Of a stretch of DNA of 64,000 nucleotides, positions 19,729 through 27,649 are shown piece after piece. How positions within the stretch are numbered: the stretch's first letter is position 1; each line of letters begins with the position of its first letter. Under the pieces are notes generated by a model. The model had not been told where the DNA came from and did no database searches. It worked only from the letters and a program-made list of their open reading frames with translations. Made by a program: the position numbers and the translations under genes. Where the stretch lies: assembly GCF_002968295.1 (NCBI RefSeq), contig NZ_CP134399.1, positions 186,001 to 250,000 on the forward strand, given 5' to 3'. The stretch is from Mycobacterium sp. ITM-2016-00317. GTDB taxonomy: Bacteria; Actinomycetota; Actinomycetes; Mycobacteriales; Mycobacteriaceae.

Positions 19729-21197
19729 ATGGGGAAACCGCTCGACATCGCCATCATCGTGATCTATCTCGTCGCCATGCTCGCCTTCGGGTTCTGGGGG
19801 AAGACGAGAACCAAGGACTCGGCCGACTTCCTCGTCGCAGGAAGGCGACTCGGCCCGGTGCTCTACACCGGCACCATGGCCGCGGTCGTGCTCGGCGGCG
19901 CGTCGACCGTCGGCGGCATCGGACTGGGCTACAAGTACGGGATCTCGGGGATGTGGCTGGTGGTCGCGATCGCCGTCGGCCTGCTCGCGCTGAGCCTGTT
20001 CTTCGCCGGCCGCATCCAGCGGCTGAAGGTCTACACCGTCGCGCAGATGCTGCGGCTGCGCTACGGGGTCGATGCGACGTCGTCGTCCGGTGTCGTGATG
20101 GCGGCCTACACCCTGATGCTGTCGGTCACTTCGACCATCGCCTACGCCACGGTGTTCAACGTGCTGTTCGGCACCGGCCGCACGGTGTCGGTGATCATCG
20201 GCGGCGCCACGGTGATGCTGTACTCGTCGATCGGGGGCATGTGGTCGATCACGCTCACCGACATGGTGCAGTTCGTCCTCAAGACGATCGGCATCTTCTG
20301 CCTGTTGTTGCCGTTCTCGCTGACCAAAGCGGCGGGCTGGACGGTATCCGGGAGCGGGCCGGGGATGCGGCCTTCGATCTGGGCACCATCGGCACCGCCA
20401 CGATCATCACCTACTTCGTGGTCTACAGCTTCGGAATGCTGATCGGGCAGGACATCTGGCAGCGGGTGTTCACCGCCCGCTCGCCGGGGGTGGCCAAATG
20501 GGGCGGCACCACCGCGGCGGTGTACTGCCTGCTGTACGGCGTCGCGGGTGCGGTGATCGGGATGGCCGCGTCGACGTTCCTGCCCGACGTCGAGGCCAAA
20601 GATGACGTGTACGCCCAGCTCGCCGAGACGATCCTGCCGGTCGGCATCAGTGGTCTGGCATTGGCGGCCGCGGTGGCGGCGATGATGTCGACCGCCTCGG
20701 GTGCGCTGATCGCGACCGCGACGGTGGCGCGCACGGATGTGAAACCGATGGTGTTGCGGCTATTCGGACGTACCGAACCCCGGGAGTCGGACGCCGAGCG
20801 TGACGTGCACTCCGACCGGCTGTACGTGGTGGCGTTCGGCATCGTCGTCATCGTGATCGCGGCAATGCTCAACGACGTGGTCGCCGCGCTCACCATCGCC
20901 TACGACATCCTGGTCGGCGGCCTGCTCGTCGCGATCCTGGGCGGGTTCGTCTGGAAGCGTGCGACAGGCGCGGGCGCGCTGTGGTCGATGGGCGTCGGCA
21001 CGGCTGTGACGTTGGGCACCATGGTGCTGGTCGGCGACGTATTGGCCAACGAGCCAATCTATTTCGGTCTCGCTGCCAGCCTGATCGTGTACGTGGTCGC
21101 GAGCCTGATGACCCCGCGCACGCCGCCGGAGGTGCTGCAGGTGTGGGACGACCGGCTGGCGGGCCGGGAGGAGCCGGCCAAGGTGACCGCGGGGTAG
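19729..21197 (+). pseudogene. sodium:solute symporter, broken by a one-base deletion
   Basis: From ATG 19729 (good ribosome-binding site AGGGGGAG) the frame encodes the first six or so helices of an SSS-family symporter, with FLVAGRRLGPVLYTGTMAAV. It goes out of frame in CTGACCAAAGCGGCGGG near 20330. The other frame picks up exactly there as GGLDGIRERAGDAAFDLG and continues to a normal C-terminus at 21197. One extra C would restore about 489 residues. All the rest is intact. It is the last gene of the permease-ureohydrolase-TPP operon and would be its second transporter. Confidence 0.8.
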
Positions 21198-21307
21198 ACG
21201 ACCGCAGCGGCCGGGCACTGGAATCAATTCGCGCAGTCTCCTGTTTCAGCACATATCGCGGGAGTGATATCCGCAGACGAAGTGGTAACAGGAAAGAGGC
21301 GAGAGCC

Positions 21308-21592
21308 GTGAAGAAACTCGGGATGCTCAGCGTGGTTGCCGGAGCCCTGTCAGCAGTGGCGATCGGTGTCGCCGGTCCGGCGCAGGCCGCCCCCAGCGGG
21401 CCTGCCTTCGGTAGCCACAACGACGACAGTGCCTACCACCACGACAACGGCTACGGGCATGGCTTCGGACATGGGTACGGCAATGGGTACCGCTTCGGCT
21501 ACGGCTACGGCAATGACAGCAACAATCCCTGGCTCGGCCAGCTCTATCCCAGGGTGAGGGTGCCGCACGTCGACACCAGCGTGCGCAACTGA
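21308..21592 (+). CDS. small exported Gly/His/Tyr-rich protein
   Basis: 94 residues from a GTG with GGAAAGAGG upstream. A signal peptide (KKLGMLSVVAGALSAVAIGV) is followed by AGPAQAAPS with a likely cleavage site after AQA. The mature part is dominated by Gly, His, Tyr and Phe in short repeats (GHGFGHGYGNGYRFGYGYGN) and ends PRVRVPHVDTSVRN. I recognise no family. Such low-complexity His/Tyr/Gly stretches may bind metals or self-associate. It stands alone between the symporter and arr. Confidence 0.7.
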   Translation: MKKLGMLSVVAGALSAVAIGVAGPAQAAPSGPAFGSHNDDSAYHHDNGYGHGFGHGYGNGYRFGYGYGNDSNNPWLGQLYPRVRVPHVDTSVRN

Positions 21593-21625
21593 CGACCGAC
21601 GGGGATCGTCCCGCTCTCACTTTAC

Positions 21626-21640
21626 GACCCCCAGGGGGTC
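21626..21640. promoter_or_regulatory. palindrome overlapping the rifamycin-associated element
   Basis: GACCCCC-A-GGGGGTC is a perfect inverted repeat whose right arm shares five bases with the left arm of the rifamycin-associated element at 21636. As RNA the two could form mutually exclusive hairpins; as DNA they could be overlapping protein sites. Function is unknown. Confidence 0.4.
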
Positions 21641-21654
21641 TTGCGGCAAGACCC
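21636..21654 (+). promoter_or_regulatory. rifamycin-associated element (RAE) upstream of arr
   Basis: The 19-base perfect inverted repeat GGGTCTTGCGGCAAGACCC (8-base arms, CGG centre) differs at two symmetric positions from the RAE core I recall from rifamycin-inactivation genes of actinobacteria (GGGGCTTGCGGCAAGGCCC). It ends 47 bases before the arr start. The inner TTGCGG could serve as a -35 hexamer with CACAAT (21666-21671) as a poor -10, at a spacing of 19. RAE is known to mediate induction by rifamycins. Confidence 0.8.
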
Positions 21655-21701
21655 GGACCGCAGGGCACAATCCTGCAGTCCTGTCGTGAAAGTGAACGGA
21701 A

Positions 21702-22136
21702 GTGGCTGTGCCGCAAGCGCCGAAACCCTTTGAAGTCCACGAGTCCGGTGCGTTCCTGCACGGGACGAGAGCCGACCTGGCGGTCGGGGATCTGTTGTTG
21801 CCGGGGCGCCGGTCGAACTACGACCACGAGCGCGTGATGAACCACGTCTACGTCACCCAGACGTTGGACGCTGCCGTGTGGGGCGCCGAACTGGCCGCCG
21901 GCGACGGCCGCTGCCGGATCTTCATCGTGGAACCGCAGGGTGCTCTCGAAGACGACCCCAACGTCACCGACAAGAAGCTGCCGGGAAACCCCACCCGGTC
22001 GTTCCGCACCCGCGAACCCGTCCGCATCATCGGTGAGATCACCGACTGGACAGGGCATTCCGATGAACAGATCCAGGCGATGCGGGACAGTCTGGCCGAG
22101 TTGCGGCGCCGGGGCCTCGACGTCATCGAGGATTAG
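21702..22136 (+). CDS. arr: rifamycin ADP-ribosyltransferase Arr
   Basis: 144 residues from GTG 21702 (a second GTG two codons later is possible). The sequence is very close to mycobacterial Arr: KPFEVHESGAFLHGT, then NHVYVTQTLDAAVWGAELAA, then DDPNVTDKKLPGNPTRSFRT. The catalytic residues H-Y-D of the family appear as His20, Tyr50 and Asp85. Arr transfers ADP-ribose from NAD to a hydroxyl of rifampicin and inactivates it. The RAE upstream fits inducible expression. Strong intrinsic rifampicin resistance is expected. Confidence 0.95.
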   Translation: MAVPQAPKPFEVHESGAFLHGTRADLAVGDLLLPGRRSNYDHERVMNHVYVTQTLDAAVWGAELAAGDGRCRIFIVEPQGALEDDPNVTDKKLPGNPTRSFRTREPVRIIGEITDWTGHSDEQIQAMRDSLAELRRRGLDVIED

Positions 22137-22231
22137 CGGCCGCCGCGAGATCAGGAATGGCCATTCACATCCGGGATGTCGTGAGCTAACGTCACAAATC
22201 AGTGCCCTGTATCCCGAGATTGGATAGCTGC

Positions 22232-23620
22232 ATGACTGTGACAGGTGAGCGTCCGCAGATCACCATCGAGGACGTCGATTTCAATCGGCGCGACCATCCG
22301 GAACGCCCGTTACGGCCCATTCCGCCGGGACGTGATCACTTCGCCGACCAGTGGCGCCGCATGCGGGAGATCCTGTTCGGGCCGTGGATCGACATCGACA
22401 AAGAAGTCGAACCCAACGACCTCACGCGGCTGCGCGACGACTATTTCTGGCAGCGCGACGAGTACATGATCGGCGTGGTCGACGCGTTCGAGCGCCTGGG
22501 CCACGAACACGGCCGCGCGATGTTCGAACAGGCACTCACCAAGGGCATCGACACAGTCGAGGATCCGCCCCAGGAGCTCGTCGACCTCTTCGAGCATCTC
22601 GACGGCTTGCCCGGTCAGTTCGACCTCACCTCCGCCGAACGCGGCCGGATGCTGGCGATGTCCGCCACGGTGGCCGCTACGGCGATCATCCGCGGGTGGG
22701 CGTTCTACGAGACCGCGATGACCGGCGACATCTCTGCCGCCACCGGCGCCACCGGCCGGTTCGCCGACGACGGCCCGCGCCGCTTCATCGAGACCGCGCG
22801 GGTGTTCGCCGAGTTCACGCTGCCCGACATCTTCGACCGGCGGTCGGAAGCCTTCCAGGATGTGGTGCGCGTGCGGCTGATGCACGCACTGGCCAGCCGG
22901 GGCCTGCGCCGGAAGTGGGGCGAAGAGGTCTACCTCAAGTTCGGCGAACCGATCCCGGTGACGTCGCTGCTGGGCTTCGGCAGCGGCATGCTGCTCGGGC
23001 GTCTGGTCGACCACGCGTTCGGTCGCACGCTCACCCCGCAGCAGCTGGAGGATCTCGCGGAGTACTCGTCGTTCTCCGGGCGCTTGTGGGGTGCACCCGA
23101 GCTGCTGCACTCCGCCGACGGCCTGGAGCTGATCAAGTCGCTGAACTACGTCCTGGCCAGGGGCGGTAACCCGTCCCCGTGGCGGGCCCAGCTCGTCGAC
23201 GCCATCGCGGGTCCCGAGCACCTGCGGACCCTGACGGAGACGCTTCCGGGCTGGGCGAAGAAGGTGGTCGCCAGGCACGCCAACCAGCTCACCGCGACCA
23301 TCGCGCTCGTCCCGGCGGGCGTCGTGTTCGGCTACCAGCAGATCGACAGGATGGTCGAGGGCACGCTCTTCGAGCCGCTCGGCTACAACTTCGAGCGCCG
23401 GGTACAGATCGCCGAGAAGCTCACCGCCCTCAACGTCCGCATCGCCACGGTGGCCGACAAACTACCGTGGTCCAACCCGATCCGGGAGCGCAGGAAGAAG
23501 AGCGGTGCAGCCGCGCGCGAGAGGATCGCGGTGCTGGACGAGATCGCCCGTGGACGGGAGATCCCGCTGACCTTCGCCCACCACGACCGTTCGACGTCGG
23601 GGGAGGGCTTCACCGGCTAG
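22232..23620 (+). CDS. MpaB/Lcp-type oxygenase family protein (DUF2236)
   Basis: 462 residues from the ATG at 22232. The central part (about 150-300) has the helical DUF2236 layout with RVRLMHALASRGLRRKWG, in which the Arg and His correspond to conserved residues near the haem in latex-clearing protein. MpaB-family members are haem or flavin-linked oxygenases with largely unknown substrates; mycobacteria carry many copies. No signal peptide is visible. It is a single gene convergent with the nitroreductase. Confidence 0.75.
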   Translation: MTVTGERPQITIEDVDFNRRDHPERPLRPIPPGRDHFADQWRRMREILFGPWIDIDKEVEPNDLTRLRDDYFWQRDEYMIGVVDAFERLGHEHGRAMFEQALTKGIDTVEDPPQELVDLFEHLDGLPGQFDLTSAERGRMLAMSATVAATAIIRGWAFYETAMTGDISAATGATGRFADDGPRRFIETARVFAEFTLPDIFDRRSEAFQDVVRVRLMHALASRGLRRKWGEEVYLKFGEPIPVTSLLGFGSGMLLGRLVDHAFGRTLTPQQLEDLAEYSSFSGRLWGAPELLHSADGLELIKSLNYVLARGGNPSPWRAQLVDAIAGPEHLRTLTETLPGWAKKVVARHANQLTATIALVPAGVVFGYQQIDRMVEGTLFEPLGYNFERRVQIAEKLTALNVRIATVADKLPWSNPIRERRKKSGAAARERIAVLDEIARGREIPLTFAHHDRSTSGEGFTG

Positions 23621-23636
23621 CCGGGGTAGCGGGGCC

Positions 23637-24476
23637 TCAGTCGAGGTCGAACGTCGTCTTGAGATCGAATGTGGTCGTCTCCGCGACGGACCGCCGTTCC
23701 ACCGGCGGCAGCGGACCACCCACGCCGGCGGGCCCGAGCCGGATCAACGCCTGCGGGTAGGCCTCCGCGTCGAACACCTCGCAGGCCAGCGCCAGGCGGC
23801 CGCGGGTGTCGTGCAGCGGCAACGTCAGCGGGCAGCTGGCCAGCCCGAGCGCGGCCGCCGACAGCGTCAGGTCACTGACCGCCTCGCCGGCCCGCAACCG
23901 CGTCCCGTCGTCGTCGGTGTCGGTGGCCAGCACCAGCATCACGGCGTCGTCCCCCGGATGGCCAGGCTGGTCGGCTCCGTAGCAGACCGCGAAGTCGCTG
24001 TCGCCGGCCCTGGCCCACCGGACGGTCGGCACCACGGCCAGGCGCACACCGAAGCGTTCGGCGCGGATCACCAGCAGTTCGATCGTGCCGGGCGGCAGCG
24101 TGCCGCGGTACGGGCGCCGGTCGGCGCGGCGGCGCCCGATGGCCTCGGCCAGTTCGACGGTGCCCGGACCCGGGGTCCGCTCGTCGACCTCCATGGTCGC
24201 CAGCACCCCGTCGGCGGGAAAGCGGCGCACGCGGCTCGACCAGCCGGCGGCGGCGAAGGCGACCGCGCAGTGGTGCAGCACCGCGCCGCAGCTGACGAGC
24301 ACATCGCGCCGGTCGGAGTCGGTGTCACCGAGGCGGCGGCTCCAGTCCGCGAACAGCTGCACACCGTGGCGGTCGACGTGCCAGAGCCACGGCTGGATGT
24401 TGCGCACCGACGGCGCCTGCGCGGCGAGGTCCAGGACACTGTCCAGCGTCGCGGCATCGGGGAACGCCGTGGCCAT
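23637..24476 (-). CDS. Acg-type nitroreductase family protein
   Basis: 279 residues. The N-terminus (LDLAAQAPSVRNIQPWLWHV) is the FMN-binding signature of the Acg group (Rv2032/Rv3131 type), and GLASCPLTLPLHD lies in the expected C-terminal FMN contact. It is about 50 residues shorter than those M. tuberculosis proteins. Acg proteins bind FMN but often lack nitroreductase activity and are linked to dormancy. I saw no DosR box upstream, so DosR control is not supported here. Confidence 0.8.
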   Translation of the reverse strand: MATAFPDAATLDSVLDLAAQAPSVRNIQPWLWHVDRHGVQLFADWSRRLGDTDSDRRDVLVSCGAVLHHCAVAFAAAGWSSRVRRFPADGVLATMEVDERTPGPGTVELAEAIGRRRADRRPYRGTLPPGTIELLVIRAERFGVRLAVVPTVRWARAGDSDFAVCYGADQPGHPGDDAVMLVLATDTDDDGTRLRAGEAVSDLTLSAAALGLASCPLTLPLHDTRGRLALACEVFDAEAYPQALIRLGPAGVGGPLPPVERRSVAETTTFDLKTTFDLD

Positions 24477-24515
24477 ATCCCCTCACCTCCGATGCCGGTC
24501 ACCGCTGATACTGCG

Positions 24516-24680
24516 TCATTCTAGGTGCAGCGGCGACGCCTGGTACTGCGCAACCCGCCAGTGTCCGCCCTGCCGGGTGAGCACCACGCGGCGCCGGGCT
24601 GAGTTGGCGGGCACCGCTGCCAAAACCGCTGTGCCACGGGCGATGCGGAGGCGCGAATGCTGCCGGCGCACGACACGCAT
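24516..24680 (-). pseudogene. possible remnant of a SnoaL-like (DUF4440/SgcJ) protein
   Basis: The 54 codons between 24680 and the stop at 24516 end in RRRVVLTRQGGHWRVAQYQ, the last beta-strands of NTF2-like SgcJ/EcaC proteins. Nothing upstream in any frame supplies the N-terminal two thirds of such a domain. The 284-base region between nitroreductase and nitronate monooxygenase therefore seems to hold a truncated gene, or a very short protein of unknown role. I see no ribosome-binding site. Confidence 0.35.
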
Positions 24681-24760
24681 CGTGTACGGCACACAACGGT
24701 GTCCGGCCCGACCGGCTTTCTCCCAGGTGAAAGGAGCAGCCTCGCAGCGATGTTCGGAGG

Positions 24761-25789
24761 TCAGATTCCGGCGCCGAGTTCCGACAGGATCGTCGCGGTC
24801 GGCTTCTCCTCGGCGTGGCGGTATCCCGTGCCGGCCCACAGGTGCACGAGGTCCGCCTCACCCGCGCCGGCGGCCGCCTTGCGCAGCGGGCTGGTCAGGT
24901 GGTGGATCGCGGGATAGCCGAGCGGGGCCTGCGATTCGAACTCGTCGATGAACCGGTTGCGCAGTCCGCGTGCCGGCCGCCCGGTGAAGGCGCGGGTGAG
25001 GACGGTTTCGGTACGCCGCGGATCGGTCAGTGCGGCGCGGTGGACGGCCGAGGCCCCGCTCTCGTCGGCGCGCAGCAGTACCGTGCCCACTGCGACCGCG
25101 GCGGCCCCGGAGCCCAGCACCGCGACGACGTCGCCGGCGGTGGCCAGCCCGCCGGCGCCGATGACCGGCAACCGCACGGCGGCGGTCACCTGGGCGACGA
25201 GGTCGGCCAGCGGTACCGACGCGGGCAACCGGTCGGGGGTGAACGTTCCGGAATGCCCGCCGGCGACCGAGGCCTGCAGCGCGAGCATGTCCACACCTGC
25301 CGCGGAGGCCTCCTCGGCCTCGGGGACCGAGGTGACCGTCTGCACGACCGCGGTGCCCGCCTTCTGCAGCGCGCGGATCACATCGGGGCCGGGCAGGCCG
25401 AAGGTGAAGCTGACCACGGGCACCGGGGCGGCCAGCAGCAGGTCGACCTTGGCGCCGAACGCGTCGTCGTCGTCGACGGGGGCGGTCGGCAGGTGCAGAT
25501 CGAACCGGTCCGCTTCGCGCTGCACCGCCTGCGCGTACCGGCGGTAGGCGTCCTCGCCGATCGGTACGGGGTTGGGCGCGAAGAGGTTGACCCCGAACGC
25601 GACCGACTCCTGCCGTACCGCGGAGATCTCGGTCTGCACCGTCTCGACGGTCTTGTAACCGGCCGCCAGCAGCCCGAGTGCGCCGGCGCGCGCCGCGGCG
25701 ACCACCATGGCCGGAGTCGTCGGCCCGCCCGCCATGGGGGCGGCGAGCACCGGGAGGGTGACGCCGAGATTCGTCAGCGGGTTGGTCAC
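24761..25789 (-). CDS. nitronate monooxygenase family protein
   Basis: 342 residues, a TIM-barrel flavoprotein. Recognisable motifs are VLAAPMAGGPTTPAMVVAAA at the N-terminus, the catalytic-His region LALQASVAGGHSGTF, and the FMN phosphate site PVIGAGGLATAGDVVAVLGS followed by AVAVGTVLLRADES. The family oxidises propionate-3-nitronate and other nitronates, protecting the cell from natural nitro toxins. It precedes a transporter gene on the same strand, separated by 65 bases. Confidence 0.87.
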   Translation of the reverse strand: MTNPLTNLGVTLPVLAAPMAGGPTTPAMVVAAARAGALGLLAAGYKTVETVQTEISAVRQESVAFGVNLFAPNPVPIGEDAYRRYAQAVQREADRFDLHLPTAPVDDDDAFGAKVDLLLAAPVPVVSFTFGLPGPDVIRALQKAGTAVVQTVTSVPEAEEASAAGVDMLALQASVAGGHSGTFTPDRLPASVPLADLVAQVTAAVRLPVIGAGGLATAGDVVAVLGSGAAAVAVGTVLLRADESGASAVHRAALTDPRRTETVLTRAFTGRPARGLRNRFIDEFESQAPLGYPAIHHLTSPLRKAAAGAGEADLVHLWAGTGYRHAEEKPTATILSELGAGI

Positions 25790-25854
25790 CGGGTCCTCCT
25801 CGGTGCGAAGGGTGCTTCACGTCACGCATTCGGGGCCGGTGACAGTCCCGGCCG

Positions 25855-27435
25855 TCAGAAGTAGACGACCATCAACTGTGCCACGAACACCTTGATGATC
25901 ATCGACACCGGGAACAGCACGGCGTACCCCACCGCCACGCGCTGGTCGGGCATCTTCGACATGGCGTACGCGTACGGTGCGGGGTTGAGCTGCGATCCGG
26001 TGAGCCCGCCGAGTGCCCGCGCAGTGCCGAACTTCAGCACGGTCCGCAGGCCGATCACGCAGATCAGCGCGTGGGCCGCGGAGACGGCGAGCGCCAGCAC
26101 GACGAGTTGCAGGCCTTCGGCGGCCAGTGCGGTCACCAGGCCGCCGCCCGCGCCGGTACCGACGGCGACCAGAAACACCAACAGCGAGAACTGGTTCAGC
26201 GTGTTGGACACGTTGCCCGGCAGCGTCCAGACGATCGGACCGGTGCGCCCGAGCGCGCCCAGCACGACGCCGACCACCAACGGCGCGGTGGCGGTGCCCA
26301 GCACCAGGGCGCCGCCGCCGGGCAGCGGAAGCTCCACCAGCGCCAACACCAGTCCGATCGCCAGGCCGAGGCCGAGGCCGATCGGGTTGATGTCGCCCGC
26401 CGCGCGTTCGGAGTCGCCGAGGTCCTTGGTGATGTCGGCCATCCGGGTGCGCGGCGCGGTCACCCGGAGCCGGTCACCGTTCTGCAGCACCAGGTCGGGG
26501 GTGGCGATGATGTCGGTGTCGCCGCGGCGCACCCGGCTCACGACGGCGTCGAAGCGGTCCTCCAACCCCAGGTGGCGTAGCTCGCGGCCGACGTACTGCG
26601 GCGCGGACAGGGTGATCCGGCGGAAGTCGATCTCGCTGCGGTCCAGCCACGGCTCGGAGCGGGCGGGCCGGCCCAGATCCTTGATCATCCGCTCGACCTG
26701 GTCCTCGCTCGCGGTGACGGTCAGCAGGTCACCGGGGGCCAACCGTTCGTCGTCGTGCGCGACGCCGGTCTTGCCGTCGCGGGTCAACCGGGACACCACA
26801 GCGTGATAGTTGGTCTCCAGACCCCCCACGCTCAGATCGGGGTCGCCGAGCAGTTCCACGGTCTGCACCACGATCGGCGGCACCTTCGCGCGGTCCTCGG
26901 CATTGGGTCTGCGGCGCCCCACGGACATCAGGTACGAACACGCCAGGATGGTCAGGCAGACGGTGATCGGATAGGCCACCGCGTAGCCGATGGCCGGTTC
27001 GGGCGGGACGGCGTCACCGACGGCCAGTTGCTGCTGCACGGCGCCGAGCGCCGGCGTCGCGGTCCCGGCGCCGGCGAACGCCCCGGCGACGGTCCCGATG
27101 TCCAGGCCGAACGCCCAGCCCAGGCCCAGCGCGGTGGCGGCCATCGCGAGGATCGCGAGCACCGACACCACCACCTGTTTCCAGCCGGTGCGGATCGCGC
27201 TGACGAACGACGGGCCTGCGGCCAGGCCCACCATGTAGCAGAACACGCACAGCGACAGGCTGGTGACGATGGGCGGCAGCGCGGCGTCGGGTTCGATCGC
27301 GGTCAGTGCGAGCGCGACGAACAGCGCCCCGGCGGGGCCGAACGCGACCGGTCCGAAGCGGATGCGGCCGAACAGACTCCCGACGCCGAGGCAGAAGAAG
27401 AGCGTGAGCAGAGGGTTTTCGACGAACCACTGCAT
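25855..27435 (-). CDS. aspartate:alanine exchanger (AAE/YidE) family transporter with two TrkA-C domains
   Basis: 526 residues from the ATG at 27435 (an upstream extension lacks a ribosome-binding site). Five or six N-terminal helices are followed by two soluble TrkA-C/RCK-C modules (about 200-270 and 285-355) and a second membrane half ending in KVFVAQLMVVYF. GAGTATPALG in the first half and GGLTGSQLNPAPYAYA in the second are the repeated family motifs. Substrate in actinobacteria is unknown; dicarboxylate or amino-acid exchange is the family theme. Confidence 0.85.
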   Translation of the reverse strand: MQWFVENPLLTLFFCLGVGSLFGRIRFGPVAFGPAGALFVALALTAIEPDAALPPIVTSLSLCVFCYMVGLAAGPSFVSAIRTGWKQVVVSVLAILAMAATALGLGWAFGLDIGTVAGAFAGAGTATPALGAVQQQLAVGDAVPPEPAIGYAVAYPITVCLTILACSYLMSVGRRRPNAEDRAKVPPIVVQTVELLGDPDLSVGGLETNYHAVVSRLTRDGKTGVAHDDERLAPGDLLTVTASEDQVERMIKDLGRPARSEPWLDRSEIDFRRITLSAPQYVGRELRHLGLEDRFDAVVSRVRRGDTDIIATPDLVLQNGDRLRVTAPRTRMADITKDLGDSERAAGDINPIGLGLGLAIGLVLALVELPLPGGGALVLGTATAPLVVGVVLGALGRTGPIVWTLPGNVSNTLNQFSLLVFLVAVGTGAGGGLVTALAAEGLQLVVLALAVSAAHALICVIGLRTVLKFGTARALGGLTGSQLNPAPYAYAMSKMPDQRVAVGYAVLFPVSMIIKVFVAQLMVVYF

Positions 27436-27606
27436 GAGCGGCAGCCTAATCCCGGGCGCGGCGGCCACGTTCGATCAGTGAAGTTGCCCGAAGACGCCGT
27501 CAGGTAGCCCACCGAAACTCAGCCCGGGTCAACAAGTTCCGCTGTCACAGACCTACCGGGTGACCGCTTCCGTCGGCAAAGAGTTCCTAGCGCCGACCGG
27601 GCGGCC

Positions 27607-27619
27607 CCGGCGTTGCCGG
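27607..27619. terminator. possible hairpin terminator downstream of ilvD
   Basis: CCGGC-GTT-GCCGG forms a five-pair GC stem 31-43 bases past the ilvD stop. There is no U-tract, as is common in mycobacteria, so terminator activity is uncertain. The rest of the 27436-27649 gap shows no gene. Confidence 0.3.
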
Positions 27620-27649
27620 CACGCGCCGCCGGGGGTGCGCCCCGCGGGG

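Noticed and set aside
24477..24560. DosR box upstream of the Acg-like nitroreductase
   Set aside because: No sequence resembling the DosR consensus palindrome in the available upstream region.
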